DNA of 46,320 nucleotides from an uncultured Candidatus Saccharibacteria bacterium (GTDB taxonomy: Bacteria > Patescibacteriota > Saccharimonadia > Saccharimonadales > Saccharimonadaceae): NCBI GenBank assembly GCA_946409745.1, contig CAMJXP010000002.1, positions 1 through 46,320 on the forward strand, in the 5' to 3' direction. The translations under genes and the position numbers were made by a program. How positions within the stretch are numbered: the stretch's first letter is position 1; every line of letters starts with the position of its first letter. Below the pieces are notes generated by a model, which made no database searches, was not told the DNA's origin, and saw nothing but the letters and a program-made list of their open reading frames with translations. Positions 16,277-24,266 of the stretch are shown piece after piece.

Positions 16277-16278
16277 AA

Positions 16279-16572
16279 TTATGCCTTTCCTTTCGCAGCT
16301 GCAGCTTCAGCGGCTTTCTTGCCGCCATGGCGCTTAAATTTACGGGTTGGCGCGAACTCGCCAAGCTTGTGACCGACCATGTTTTCTGAAATAAACACAG
16401 GCACGTGCATTTTACCGTTGTGAACGGCAATCGTACGACCAACCATTTCTGGTGAAATCGTCGACTGGCGGGCCCAAGTCTTGATCACGGTGCGATCTTC
16501 GGCGGAGAGAGCGGCAACCTTCTTCGCGAGTTTGTAGTCTACAAATAGACCTTTCTTAAGACTCCGAGACAT
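16279..16572 (-). CDS. rpsS: Ribosomal protein uS19
   Basis: 97 residues. [41 protein letters not shown] and [19 protein letters not shown] are diagnostic. It ends in an alanine/lysine tail ([11 protein letters not shown]). The start overlaps the rplB stop by one base. Confidence 0.97.
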   Translation of the reverse strand: MSRSLKKGLFVDYKLAKKVAALSAEDRTVIKTWARQSTISPEMVGRTIAVHNGKMHVPVFISENMVGHKLGEFAPTRKFKRHGGKKAAEAAAAKGKA

Positions 16573-17405
16573 TATTTCCTCTTTCCTTCGTGGCGACTGC
16601 GCACGATCATTTTATTAGTTTTCTTATTATGACGAGTACGGTAACCAAGCGTGAGCTGACCCCAAGGAGTTCTTGGAGCTTTACCAGAACCGTGACGACC
16701 ACCGTCACCACCACCGTGTGGGTGATCCGTAGCGTTCATTACGACACCACGTACAGTTGGGCGAATGCCTTTGCGGCGCTTGCGACCAGCTGCACCGATT
16801 TTAACGTTCTGATGCTGTAAGTTTGATACAGTACCAATCGAAGCTTCGCAGCTAGCGAGGACCTTACGGACTTCGCCTGAAGGCATCTTGAGGGTGGCAT
16901 AGCCATCTTCTTTTGCCATTAATTGTGCAGAAGCACCAGCAGCGCGAACCATTTGAGCTCCACGACCTGGCGTTAATTCGATTGCATAAACAAATGTACC
17001 GACTGGGATGTTTTCGAGTGGAAGACGGTTTGAATCTTCAACTTCAACATCGCCAGTCTTGAAGGTGGTACCTTTTTCCATCTTCGTATCAGCGAGTACA
17101 TAATAATATGTACCGTTTTGATCTTTCACACGAGCAATGCGTGCTGAACGGTTTGGATCGTATTCGATTTCCTCAACCTTAAGGGTAAGACCTTTTGGAA
17201 GGTTGTAGGTCATGATACGATAGTGGCGCTTGACACCACCACCACGATGGCGGACGGTGATACGGCCTTGATTGTTCTTACCCGCTTGCTGCTTCTTGGC
17301 GGCGAGAAGTGACTTCATCGGCTTCTTAGTCGTGATTTGGTCATAATCTTCTGTCGTCTTCTGACGTTGCGCCGGAGTAATCGGGCGATATGCTTTAATA
17401 GCCAT
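16572..17405 (-). CDS. rplB: Ribosomal protein uL2
   Basis: 277 residues, normal length. [47 protein letters not shown], and the peptidyl-transferase-proximal [16 protein letters not shown] are present; most bacteria have HPHGGGEG here. The histidine of that loop is retained. Confidence 0.98.
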   Translation of the reverse strand: MAIKAYRPITPAQRQKTTEDYDQITTKKPMKSLLAAKKQQAGKNNQGRITVRHRGGGVKRHYRIMTYNLPKGLTLKVEEIEYDPNRSARIARVKDQNGTYYYVLADTKMEKGTTFKTGDVEVEDSNRLPLENIPVGTFVYAIELTPGRGAQMVRAAGASAQLMAKEDGYATLKMPSGEVRKVLASCEASIGTVSNLQHQNVKIGAAGRKRRKGIRPTVRGVVMNATDHPHGGGDGGRHGSGKAPRTPWGQLTLGYRTRHNKKTNKMIVRSRHEGKRK

Positions 17406-17815
17406 TATTTATTCTCCTTACCTGCATTCTTGTCAGCCTTCTTAGCTGCTTTTTCAGCTTTCTTGGCTTCCTTTGCGCTGGTTTTATTATCTTCTTTTTC
17501 CGGCTCATCAAATACACGAATTGAATTGCCTTCAGCTAAAGTTACATAAGCGAACTTGCGGTCCTGGCGGTGAGTAATGCCTGGGTAAGCGTGCTTGCCC
17601 TTGCTGAATTTAGTTTTCTTACCGTCGCGGATCATCGTGCGAACGTCTGTAACTTTCACATTAAATTCTTTTTCAACCATCTTGGCCACTTCTTGTTTTG
17701 AAGTCGAGCGCTTTACGATAAATACGTAAGTGCGCTTGGTTTGCTCAAGATAGGTCTTCTCGGTAGCACGTGGCTCGAGGATGTGAAGATTGATATTGGT
17801 TTTTGCGTCTGCCAT
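17405..17815 (-). CDS. rplW: Ribosomal protein uL23
   Basis: 136 residues. The about 95-residue core (RATEKTYLEQTKRTYVFIV, FNVKVTDVRTM) is standard, and the last 35 residues are a Lys/Ala/Glu/Asn-rich tail absent from E. coli L23. L23 surrounds the exit tunnel and docks trigger factor and SRP. Confidence 0.95.
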   Translation of the reverse strand: MADAKTNINLHILEPRATEKTYLEQTKRTYVFIVKRSTSKQEVAKMVEKEFNVKVTDVRTMIRDGKKTKFSKGKHAYPGITHRQDRKFAYVTLAEGNSIRVFDEPEKEDNKTSAKEAKKAEKAAKKADKNAGKENK

Positions 17816-17816
17816 T

Positions 17817-18413
17817 TTACTTCTCTCCCTTCAACCACTTTACGGTAGCTTTATATCCTGCATCGCCGAATACAATTGCATCAGCGTTCATGATGTCAAA
17901 TACATTAAGATAAGTTGCACGAACCAACTTCACATTTGGAAGGTTGTTGGTCGAGCGAAGGATTTCTGGAGTCTTCTCAGAAACCACTGCAAGTACTAAC
18001 TTATCTTCGAGCTTCATGTCCTTAAGAACCTTAGCTGCAGTCTTGGTCTTGCCATCAAGTTTGACGGTTGGTTCAAGCATAAATACAGCTTTGTCTTTGT
18101 TCTTAATTGAAAGAGCTTGACGTACGGCTTGGAGCTTAGCGCTGCGAGAGATCTTCTTAGTGAAGTTTTCTTCGCCGGTGCGACCAAATGCTACACCACC
18201 ATGGCGCCAGATTGGGTTACGAGTCGAACCAAAACGAGCACGACCAGTACCTTTTTGCTTCCATGGCTTCTTGCCACCACCGCGGACTTCACCACGCTTC
18301 AAAGTTTTAGCGTGTGATGAACGTGAGTTTGCAAGATATGCATCGTATGCAAGCTTAATGAGTTCATGATTTTCGACGGAAAGGCCGAATACATCTTTAT
18401 CTAAAGTAGCCAT
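17817..18413 (-). CDS. rplD: Ribosomal protein uL4
   Basis: 198 residues. The central exit-tunnel loop is intact: SHAKTLKRGEVRGGGKKPWKQ, then KGTGRARFGSTRNPIWRHGG. In some bacteria L4 represses the S10 operon through its leader; the structured leader at 19036-19141 could serve such a purpose here. Confidence 0.97.
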   Translation of the reverse strand: MATLDKDVFGLSVENHELIKLAYDAYLANSRSSHAKTLKRGEVRGGGKKPWKQKGTGRARFGSTRNPIWRHGGVAFGRTGEENFTKKISRSAKLQAVRQALSIKNKDKAVFMLEPTVKLDGKTKTAAKVLKDMKLEDKLVLAVVSEKTPEILRSTNNLPNVKLVRATYLNVFDIMNADAIVFGDAGYKATVKWLKGEK

Positions 18414-18414
18414 C

Positions 18415-19035
18415 TTATTCCTTTCCCTCCACCGTTACGATTCCTTTTTTCGGACCAGGCACAGCGCCTTTAAGACCGATTAGATTGTTGGCCGCATCAA
18501 TGTATGCAACAACAAGATTTTTGACAGTGACGGTGTCGTGGCCCATACGGCCTGGCATTCTTTTGCCTTTGAAGACTTTCTGTGGGTACATCGAACCAAT
18601 GGAACCAACTTTACGAATGTCGCCCTTAAAACCATGGGTATTACGGGATTCGTTAAAGTTCCAGCGCTTAACGGTACCGGCATAGCCTTTACCTTTGCTC
18701 GTGCCAGTCACAGAAACTTTGTCACCAAGCTTGAAGCTCTCAACCGTGAGAGTATCACCAAGCTTTAGTCCTTCTGGGATTTCATCAACACGAAATTCCT
18801 TTAGAACCTTAGGATTAATATTTTCACCGGCCTTCTTTACGTGGCCAGCAACCGACTTGCTCAGATTCTTACCCTGACCATAACCCACCTGCACAGCGTT
18901 ATAACCATCGGTTTCGACGGTTTTAATCTGAGTCACCGTGGCTGGGCCGGCTTGGAGAATCGTTACAGGAGTAACTACACCATCTTCGCCGATGATCTGG
19001 GTCATACCAATTTTGGTGCCGAGAATGACTTGCAT
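18415..19035 (-). CDS. rplC: Ribosomal protein uL3
   Basis: 206 residues. ILGTKIGMTQIIGEDG at the start, then KGKGYAGTVKRWNF, GSIGSMYPQKVFKGKRMPG and PGPKKGIVTV. It is the first gene of this operon; rpsJ (S10), its usual neighbour, is absent. SD AAAGGATAAGG. Confidence 0.97.
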   Translation of the reverse strand: MQVILGTKIGMTQIIGEDGVVTPVTILQAGPATVTQIKTVETDGYNAVQVGYGQGKNLSKSVAGHVKKAGENINPKVLKEFRVDEIPEGLKLGDTLTVESFKLGDKVSVTGTSKGKGYAGTVKRWNFNESRNTHGFKGDIRKVGSIGSMYPQKVFKGKRMPGRMGHDTVTVKNLVVAYIDAANNLIGLKGAVPGPKKGIVTVEGKE

Positions 19036-19170
19036 CCTTATCCTTTCCTTTATTTTTTTACACTATTAAAACTAGACTTTTAGGCCGGTTTCCCCTGTTA
19101 AAATCACAGAAGACCTCACCTTATGTCTAGATAACGCTATAATTTTACCACACTTTTCAAGAGATTACAA
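19036..19170 (-). promoter_or_regulatory. Promoter and structured leader of the ribosomal protein operon
   Basis: TTGTAA (19170-19165), 17 nt and TAAAAT (19147-19142) form the promoter. The leader of about 100 nt can close with CTAGAC (19130-19125) pairing GTCTAG (19077-19072), and encloses a smaller stem, CTGT with ACAG, around a 7-nt loop. Such a leader is long for this gene-dense genome and may mediate autoregulation by a ribosomal protein; which one is not known. Confidence 0.55.
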
Positions 19171-19197
19171 GGGGTTTTTAAGAGATTTTCTAAAGAA

Positions 19198-19713
19198 TTA
19201 TTCGTCTTCGTGTTTGGTGATTTTGATATCAATGTCTTTGATTGAATTTTTCGTATCCAAATTAACGTCAAACGACTCATCTTCATCCGTCACAAACATG
19301 AAATAGGCCTTGTCGTAATCTTTGCTTAAATATTTGTAGCTATCTTTTTTGTAACTGATTCGCTTCACATTCGGACGATTCTCAGAAAGGTATTTTGCAA
19401 GTGTATTGATAAGCTTTGAATAATGATCTGCCATCATGCCCATCTTCTTCAACTGGTAAAGCCCAATCATGACAATTTGGCCATCTTTAATTTCGGTATC
19501 TTGTTGCACTTTACGAATTCTTTCACCAGAAATTGGGTCGATTTCGGTCGTGATGCGTTCATTTTCTGGCAAAATTCCACCGCTTCTATCGATTTTAATC
19601 ACACCGGTTGCAATTAAAATAATCAAAGTCAAAATTGCCACCCCAAAGATTACGCCAACTGCGATGAGTGCTCTACCTTTTTTCGTACTGGTTAATAAAT
19701 TCTCGTTATTCAT
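19198..19713 (-). CDS. Single-pass membrane protein paired with the lysozyme/C39 hydrolase
   Basis: 171 residues of unknown function. The cytoplasmic N-terminus is short, and one hydrophobic span covers about residues 14-39. An external hydrophilic domain follows, rich in Lys, Asp, Glu and Tyr and ending KITKHEDE. The ATG comes one base after the stop of the hydrolase gene, so the two are translationally coupled. The segment ISYKKDSYKYLSKDY...AYFMFVTDEDE resembles VIRSDSYGTKTDQD...ANFLIDVDD in the 238-residue protein at 21103-21819. The two may be divergent copies. It may tether, regulate or protect against the hydrolase. Confidence 0.75.
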   Translation of the reverse strand: MNNENLLTSTKKGRALIAVGVIFGVAILTLIILIATGVIKIDRSGGILPENERITTEIDPISGERIRKVQQDTEIKDGQIVMIGLYQLKKMGMMADHYSKLINTLAKYLSENRPNVKRISYKKDSYKYLSKDYDKAYFMFVTDEDESFDVNLDTKNSIKDIDIKITKHEDE

Positions 19714-19714
19714 A

Positions 19715-21055
19715 CTATTTGCTAATTGCGTAGGCGTTTGATAAGCCTGCTGTTACTTGATATGGATCATAGCTGGAAATTTGATCGTGGCTACCGGCCG
19801 AATCAGCCACAATCCATTCACCAGAATCGGTAATACCAACAATTGCGACATAGTGACCACCTTCTGTAAATGGATAGCCACCAGCGCCCACTGCGTGAAT
19901 CATTTTGCCTGCTCTAAGCGCCGCGTTAATCGTTTCAACACTTGCATTGCCAAGGTTCTGGGCGTGAAGTCCGTAATGGTTCGCTAGCACATTGGAAATT
20001 TCCCAGCTACTGCCACACAAATCGCCACCAGCACAGCGTACATGCATACCAGCTCTACCGGCCACATCGGCTGTATCTGCCGGCGTTACGCTCATGCCCA
20101 TCGTCGCCAGAATCGAGGCAAACGAAGTTGGGCCACAGCCGGATTCACAAATCGAGTTCATATCGTGACCGTTAATACCTTGATTACCATAGTTGAGACT
20201 GCCCCATGCTGGATCACACTGACTGAATGAAACTACGCCATCAACGGTCACTGGGTTACCTGGACCACCACTGTAGCCACCGCCACCACCATCTTCATCT
20301 TCTGGTACACAGTTCACTACTCCATTACTACCAGTGCTTGGATCGCCCGTATCTACCACTTCTGGTAAATCACCTGGTGCAATGCCGAGGAATTCACCGG
20401 CTTTTTCGTAACGCCTTTGGAAATCATCCGTGGCTGGGTTTTCATACTTACGCCACACTTGGTTCACGGCACCAGCAAGGTCAAGTGAGTTTAACTCACC
20501 TGGGCTACAACCATAGTATGGGTCATTTAATTCCTGGACCAAATACCCCACCTGTGCCTGAATCGAAGTCACCGGAAGGTTTCTGCTATCCGCGTATTCC
20601 TGAAGTGCCTGGACGCGTGATTCGTAAGTCCACTGGGCGAGACCAAAACCACCGCTATACGTCTTACCGCCATCCCAAGCACGGAAGTTCTCTGCCACAA
20701 TTGCGCCGCCTTCAAGGACGCGTGGATTAAGATTCGACTCCCAGTACAAGTTACCGAGAATTGCGGCTGCGGATTGTTGAGAATAACCATTTTCCATCAA
20801 GCTGCCCATCAGGCCACTTGCGTTATCATCCGCTGAATAATAGTAATCAGACGGGTCTACGACTTGATAATTCGAAGAACCGGCCTCAACACAAGCGTTT
20901 GAGCCATATGGATCGTAAAAAAGAATGTTGTTCTGTGCAAACTTCTCGAGCATTTCTTCAGACATCGCCGCATGCGCAACCGAAGTGCATACGCCAACTA
21001 CCGCTGCAAAGGTCAACGAAACGCCCACTACCGGTAAGATTTTACGTTTATCCAT
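19715..21055 (-). CDS. Secreted bifunctional peptidoglycan hydrolase: phage-tail-type lysozyme plus C39-like peptidase
   Basis: 446 residues from ATG 21055. A signal peptide ends near AHA. The tag NNILFYDPYGS follows, with a nearby cysteine. At about residues 75-200 there is a Phage_lysozyme2-like domain: AAILGNLYWESNLNP with a catalytic glutamate, and GGFGLAQWTYESR. A Gly-rich linker follows. At about residues 275-446 there is a C39-type papain-fold domain: ESGCGPTSFASILA (Cys), GGHYVAIVGI (His) and WIVADSAG (Asp). It should cut both glycan and peptide bonds. The start is set by a TTGATA-17-TATACT promoter 7 nt upstream, so the mRNA is probably leaderless. Confidence 0.87.
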   Translation of the reverse strand: MDKRKILPVVGVSLTFAAVVGVCTSVAHAAMSEEMLEKFAQNNILFYDPYGSNACVEAGSSNYQVVDPSDYYYSADDNASGLMGSLMENGYSQQSAAAILGNLYWESNLNPRVLEGGAIVAENFRAWDGGKTYSGGFGLAQWTYESRVQALQEYADSRNLPVTSIQAQVGYLVQELNDPYYGCSPGELNSLDLAGAVNQVWRKYENPATDDFQRRYEKAGEFLGIAPGDLPEVVDTGDPSTGSNGVVNCVPEDEDGGGGGYSGGPGNPVTVDGVVSFSQCDPAWGSLNYGNQGINGHDMNSICESGCGPTSFASILATMGMSVTPADTADVAGRAGMHVRCAGGDLCGSSWEISNVLANHYGLHAQNLGNASVETINAALRAGKMIHAVGAGGYPFTEGGHYVAIVGITDSGEWIVADSAGSHDQISSYDPYQVTAGLSNAYAISK

Positions 21056-21062
21056 TGATATA

Positions 21063-21091
21063 AGTATAATATGTTTTTTGCAAGATATCAA
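21063..21091 (-). promoter_or_regulatory. Leaderless promoter of the lysozyme/C39 gene
   Basis: TTGATA (21091-21086), a 17-nt spacer and TATACT (21068-21063). Only 7 nt separate the -10 from ATG 21055, so transcription should start at or within a base of the A of ATG. No SD is present. Confidence 0.65.
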
Positions 21092-21102
21092 GCATAATGC
21101 TT

Positions 21103-21819
21103 TTAATAGTCGGCGGATAAATCAATGTAATTCACCATCACATGGCCATCCATCTCAAATCCTTTTTGTTGTAAGATTTCAATCCCCGCTTCTCTTTGTC
21201 CGCCACTATAATCAACAATCGTAAAGCTCAGCGAACCATCCTCTAGCACTGCGCCACGTATTTCAACGTGAATTGCCATTCTTGAATTAAAATCAAAAGA
21301 ATCAATCACGATTGGAAAATCCTTTAGTCCTCGTACTTCATCGAGTGTATTTGCCATTTCTGTATTATCATACATACTTACGCAATGACTTTCCGGATAT
21401 TTACTTTCTTTTGTGGTGGCACAACGGATAATAATCCCATCCGATACTTCAACTTTCTTAGACCAATCCATGATAACCTTATAAGTCTGTTTAAAATCGT
21501 CAACATCTATTAAAAAATTCGCCGTCGTAATATCTTGGTCAGTTTTTGTTCCGTACGAATCCGAACGGATTACTGCACTCACTTTATCTTCGTCGGTCGC
21601 ACCGGCTTTTGCTACTAATAAATTCTTTAATTGTAACCCCAAACTTTCTACCTGTGCTTTTGGCATTGATTCCGGATAGCCGGTAATCGTCACGTGGCTT
21701 TTCGCCCACGACTGGCTTTCGACAATCGACAAAATCACCGCAATTAATACAATGACTAGCGTCACTCCGATACTGATAATTCCGATTTTTGGCAGTGAAA
21801 GTGATGGTTTGTTCTGCAT
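21103..21819 (-). CDS. Single-pass membrane protein paired with the glucosaminidase/CHAP hydrolase
   Basis: 238 residues of unknown function. One membrane span (about residues 11-33, IGIISIGVTLVIVLIAVIL) precedes an external alpha/beta-looking domain with two cysteines (RCATTKES, SHCVSMYD) that could form a disulfide. ATG 21819 directly follows the TAA of the hydrolase gene. The middle of the protein resembles the external part of the 171-residue protein at 19198-19713. The position suggests a tether, chaperone or self-protection partner; nothing in the sequence decides which. Confidence 0.78.
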   Translation of the reverse strand: MQNKPSLSLPKIGIISIGVTLVIVLIAVILSIVESQSWAKSHVTITGYPESMPKAQVESLGLQLKNLLVAKAGATDEDKVSAVIRSDSYGTKTDQDITTANFLIDVDDFKQTYKVIMDWSKKVEVSDGIIIRCATTKESKYPESHCVSMYDNTEMANTLDEVRGLKDFPIVIDSFDFNSRMAIHVEIRGAVLEDGSLSFTIVDYSGGQREAGIEILQQKGFEMDGHVMVNYIDLSADY

Positions 21820-23145
21820 TTAGATTCCTTTCAATACATTATCTGTGTACGCATAAGTTGGCCCGTATGGGCTTGGTGAATTCGTGTAATCAGACAGGTT
21901 GTAAACCTGTGCTCGCGGGCGATAGCTTCTCGCGCCTCGGCTAGAGCCGCAACTCGCTTCGCCGATAATTATCTGGTTTTTTGCTTCATCAATTCCTAGC
22001 ACGATGCCGGTATGATTTGCCCAACCATCCGCCGAACCACTCATTGGTCCAGAACTCATAATTGCATAAAGTCTCGGCACTTTCCCACCATTTTGGAGTT
22101 GTGGGTGCATCGCTAGGTTTTGCCTTACGGCCTGTGAACCTTGAATGAGTGCTACGCCTCTTGGGCCTAGCGTCGTATAACGATTTAGAAACCACTTCGT
22201 AAATGCCGAGCAGTTATTAAGTGAACCACTTGGGCACCCCACATCCTCAATCGATACGCCCTCAAAAGTCACTGTACCATGTTGCATTTTATCTGACTCT
22301 CTCGCATACGCTTCCATGAATGATTGCGCTTGGCTAGTTTCCATGCCACCGTTTACGAGCTTACCTTCTGCCACTGCGGCATTTTCTTCGGCTTTAGTTT
22401 CGGCAGTCTTCGTCACTACACAAGACGAAATCTCGTCGAGCCCCACTCCGTCGCTCGCTTCACCACCACCGGCTGCATTCCTGGCCGCATTTTCGTACCA
22501 TTCCGGATGTTCCTCGGCTAATTCTTTTGACGACTTCCATCCCTCTTCTTCTGACACTTTTTCAATCATCGAAATTAGAGAGCTCAGTTTCGATACATAA
22601 TTTGGATCAGTCGCATATCCAGCATTCTTAATTGCCTGCGCATACGCGTACGGATTCGTCACCGTATCACCCTGAAATACACCATGATTTCGGTAAGTCG
22701 AAGTGTTTACAATGTTTTTATAATAGCCTTCCCAACCTTCCGCCGGTGTCGCATACGAAAAAGCATTGTCCGGATTACTATCAAACGCTCCAATACCAAA
22801 GAAATTATTTCTTTCTCTTGCAAAATAAGACGTACCCGAAGCCGATTCCAAAATCCCCTGTGCCATCACGGTTTCCCAAGGAATCCCATAATTAATACTA
22901 TGCATCACCGCAATATCGTGATAAGTTTTGATAAATCCAATCTGTGTTCCATCCGGCTCACCGCTTAGCACTCCACCCTCGTACGAGCCAATGCAGCTAC
23001 CATACGGATCGTAAAAAAGAATGTTGTTGTCCGCATAAATCGAGAGTTCATCTTCGGTCATTTTATTCTTAGATGCAAACGTACCGGTCGTAAAAACCAG
23101 GCTCGTTCCGAGAATGCACGTAATCAGAAATAATTTACGCTTCAT
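21820..23145 (-). CDS. Secreted bifunctional peptidoglycan hydrolase: glucosaminidase plus CHAP-like peptidase
   Basis: 441 residues from ATG 23145; an in-frame ATG 12 nt upstream is equally possible. A signal peptide (KRKLFLITCILGTSLVF) is followed by the tag NNILFYDPYGS and a cysteine, as in the downstream paralogue. At about residues 70-195 lies a GH73-type glucosaminidase: IPWETVMAQGILESASGTS (catalytic Glu), NNFFGIGAF and GWEGYYKNI. At about residues 290-441 is a CHAP/NlpC-like domain with LNNCSAFTKWFLNR (Cys), GWANHTGIVLGID (His) and IIIGEASCGS. The gene overlaps the end of prfB and lacks a clear SD, so it is probably read from prfB mRNA by coupling. Confidence 0.86.
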   Translation of the reverse strand: MKRKLFLITCILGTSLVFTTGTFASKNKMTEDELSIYADNNILFYDPYGSCIGSYEGGVLSGEPDGTQIGFIKTYHDIAVMHSINYGIPWETVMAQGILESASGTSYFARERNNFFGIGAFDSNPDNAFSYATPAEGWEGYYKNIVNTSTYRNHGVFQGDTVTNPYAYAQAIKNAGYATDPNYVSKLSSLISMIEKVSEEEGWKSSKELAEEHPEWYENAARNAAGGGEASDGVGLDEISSCVVTKTAETKAEENAAVAEGKLVNGGMETSQAQSFMEAYARESDKMQHGTVTFEGVSIEDVGCPSGSLNNCSAFTKWFLNRYTTLGPRGVALIQGSQAVRQNLAMHPQLQNGGKVPRLYAIMSSGPMSGSADGWANHTGIVLGIDEAKNQIIIGEASCGSSRGARSYRPRAQVYNLSDYTNSPSPYGPTYAYTDNVLKGI

Positions 23146-24229
23146 TACTTTGAGCATAACAATTTTCTAAGAAATTATCAATAAACCCGTCTATCTCACC
23201 ATCTAAAACCGCATCCGGATCGGTCTCTTCATACCCGGTGCGCGTATCTTTTACTAACTTATAAGGTTGAAGTACATAATTTCGAATTTGCTGCCCCCAG
23301 CCAGCAGACTCACCTGCGCGGAGCTTATCAATAGATTCCGCGTGTTGTTCTAACTGCATCTGCACAAGCTTACCGCGGAGAATTTCCATCGCTTTTTCCT
23401 TGTTCTGTAGTTGCGAACGCTCGTTTTGAATCGCTACCACGGTATTGGTCGGAAGGTGTGTAATGCGTACTGCCGAATTTGTCGTGTTTACGCTCTGCCC
23501 ACCATGCCCGCCGGAATGATAGACATCAATCCTTAAGTCCTTTTCATCAATCTTCACATCCGTATCGGCTTTAATTACCGGCAAAATCTCGACTAGTGCA
23601 AACGAAGTCTGGCGGAGATTATTTGCGTTAAATGGCGAAAGCCTTACCAATCGATGTACGCCGTGTTCAGACTTGAGTAGTCCATACGCATTCGTACCGT
23701 TTACTTCATACACGCCAGTTTTAATCCCGGCTTCTTCGCCCGCCACCCGTTCCAAAGTCTGCACTTTAAAGCCTTTTCTTTCAAAGAATCTGAGATACAT
23801 GCGTTCCAGCATCCCAGACCAATCCATCGCTTCCGTACCACCAGCACCCGCCGTAATGCGAATAATTGTATCTTTATCGTCGTACGGACCATTGAACCTA
23901 AGTGCTTTTTTCAGCTCCAGAAAATCATTTTCCATTGCCTCAACTTGTCCGGCAATTTCTTCTTTTAAACTCTCGTCGGACATTTCGATTAATTCTTTTA
24001 TATCTTCAATCTGAGTTTTTAGCAGACGCCATGGTTGAGTCTCTTCAGTAATCCGCGCTAACTCCTGATTTTTACTGGTCGCTTCTTCGATATTGTGCCA
24101 AATTTCCGGCACTGCCACTTCTTCTTCCAGCTTCGCAAGCCTCGCCAGTTTCTCATCAATTTTCAGTCGTTCGTACGCTACCAAAAAATCATCTTCCAGT
24201 TCCGTCAGTCGCTTCTGTAATTCCTGCAT
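23135..24229 (-). CDS. prfB: Peptide chain release factor 2
   Basis: 364 residues, uninterrupted. The stop-recognition tripeptide SPF (RLSPFNANNLRQTSFA) marks RF2, and the GGQ loop is HSGGHGGQSVNTTNSAVR. The early programmed frameshift (CUUUGA) used by many bacteria to control RF2 is absent. RF2 reads UGA and UAA, consistent with UGA acting as stop here. ATG 24229 is 6 nt from a perfect -10 with no SD. The gene heads a unit that continues into the cell-wall hydrolases. Confidence 0.97.
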   Translation of the reverse strand: MQELQKRLTELEDDFLVAYERLKIDEKLARLAKLEEEVAVPEIWHNIEEATSKNQELARITEETQPWRLLKTQIEDIKELIEMSDESLKEEIAGQVEAMENDFLELKKALRFNGPYDDKDTIIRITAGAGGTEAMDWSGMLERMYLRFFERKGFKVQTLERVAGEEAGIKTGVYEVNGTNAYGLLKSEHGVHRLVRLSPFNANNLRQTSFALVEILPVIKADTDVKIDEKDLRIDVYHSGGHGGQSVNTTNSAVRITHLPTNTVVAIQNERSQLQNKEKAMEILRGKLVQMQLEQHAESIDKLRAGESAGWGQQIRNYVLQPYKLVKDTRTGYEETDPDAVLDGEIDGFIDNFLENCYAQSNEA

Positions 24230-24266
24230 ATCTTTATTATAACACTAGATATGCTATAATCGAAGT
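24230..24266. promoter_or_regulatory. Divergent leaderless promoter, prfB / unknown plus-strand gene
   Basis: These 37 bp separate two ATGs. Minus-strand TATAAT is at 24241-24236 and plus-strand TATAAT at 24255-24260, each exactly 6 nt from its ATG and 13 bp apart. Both have extended TGn elements. The layout is identical to 45365-45401. Confidence 0.75.

Noticed and set aside
23135-24229. Programmed frameshift in prfB
   Set aside because: The frame is continuous from ATG to stop, and no CUUUGA slip site occurs near codon 25.
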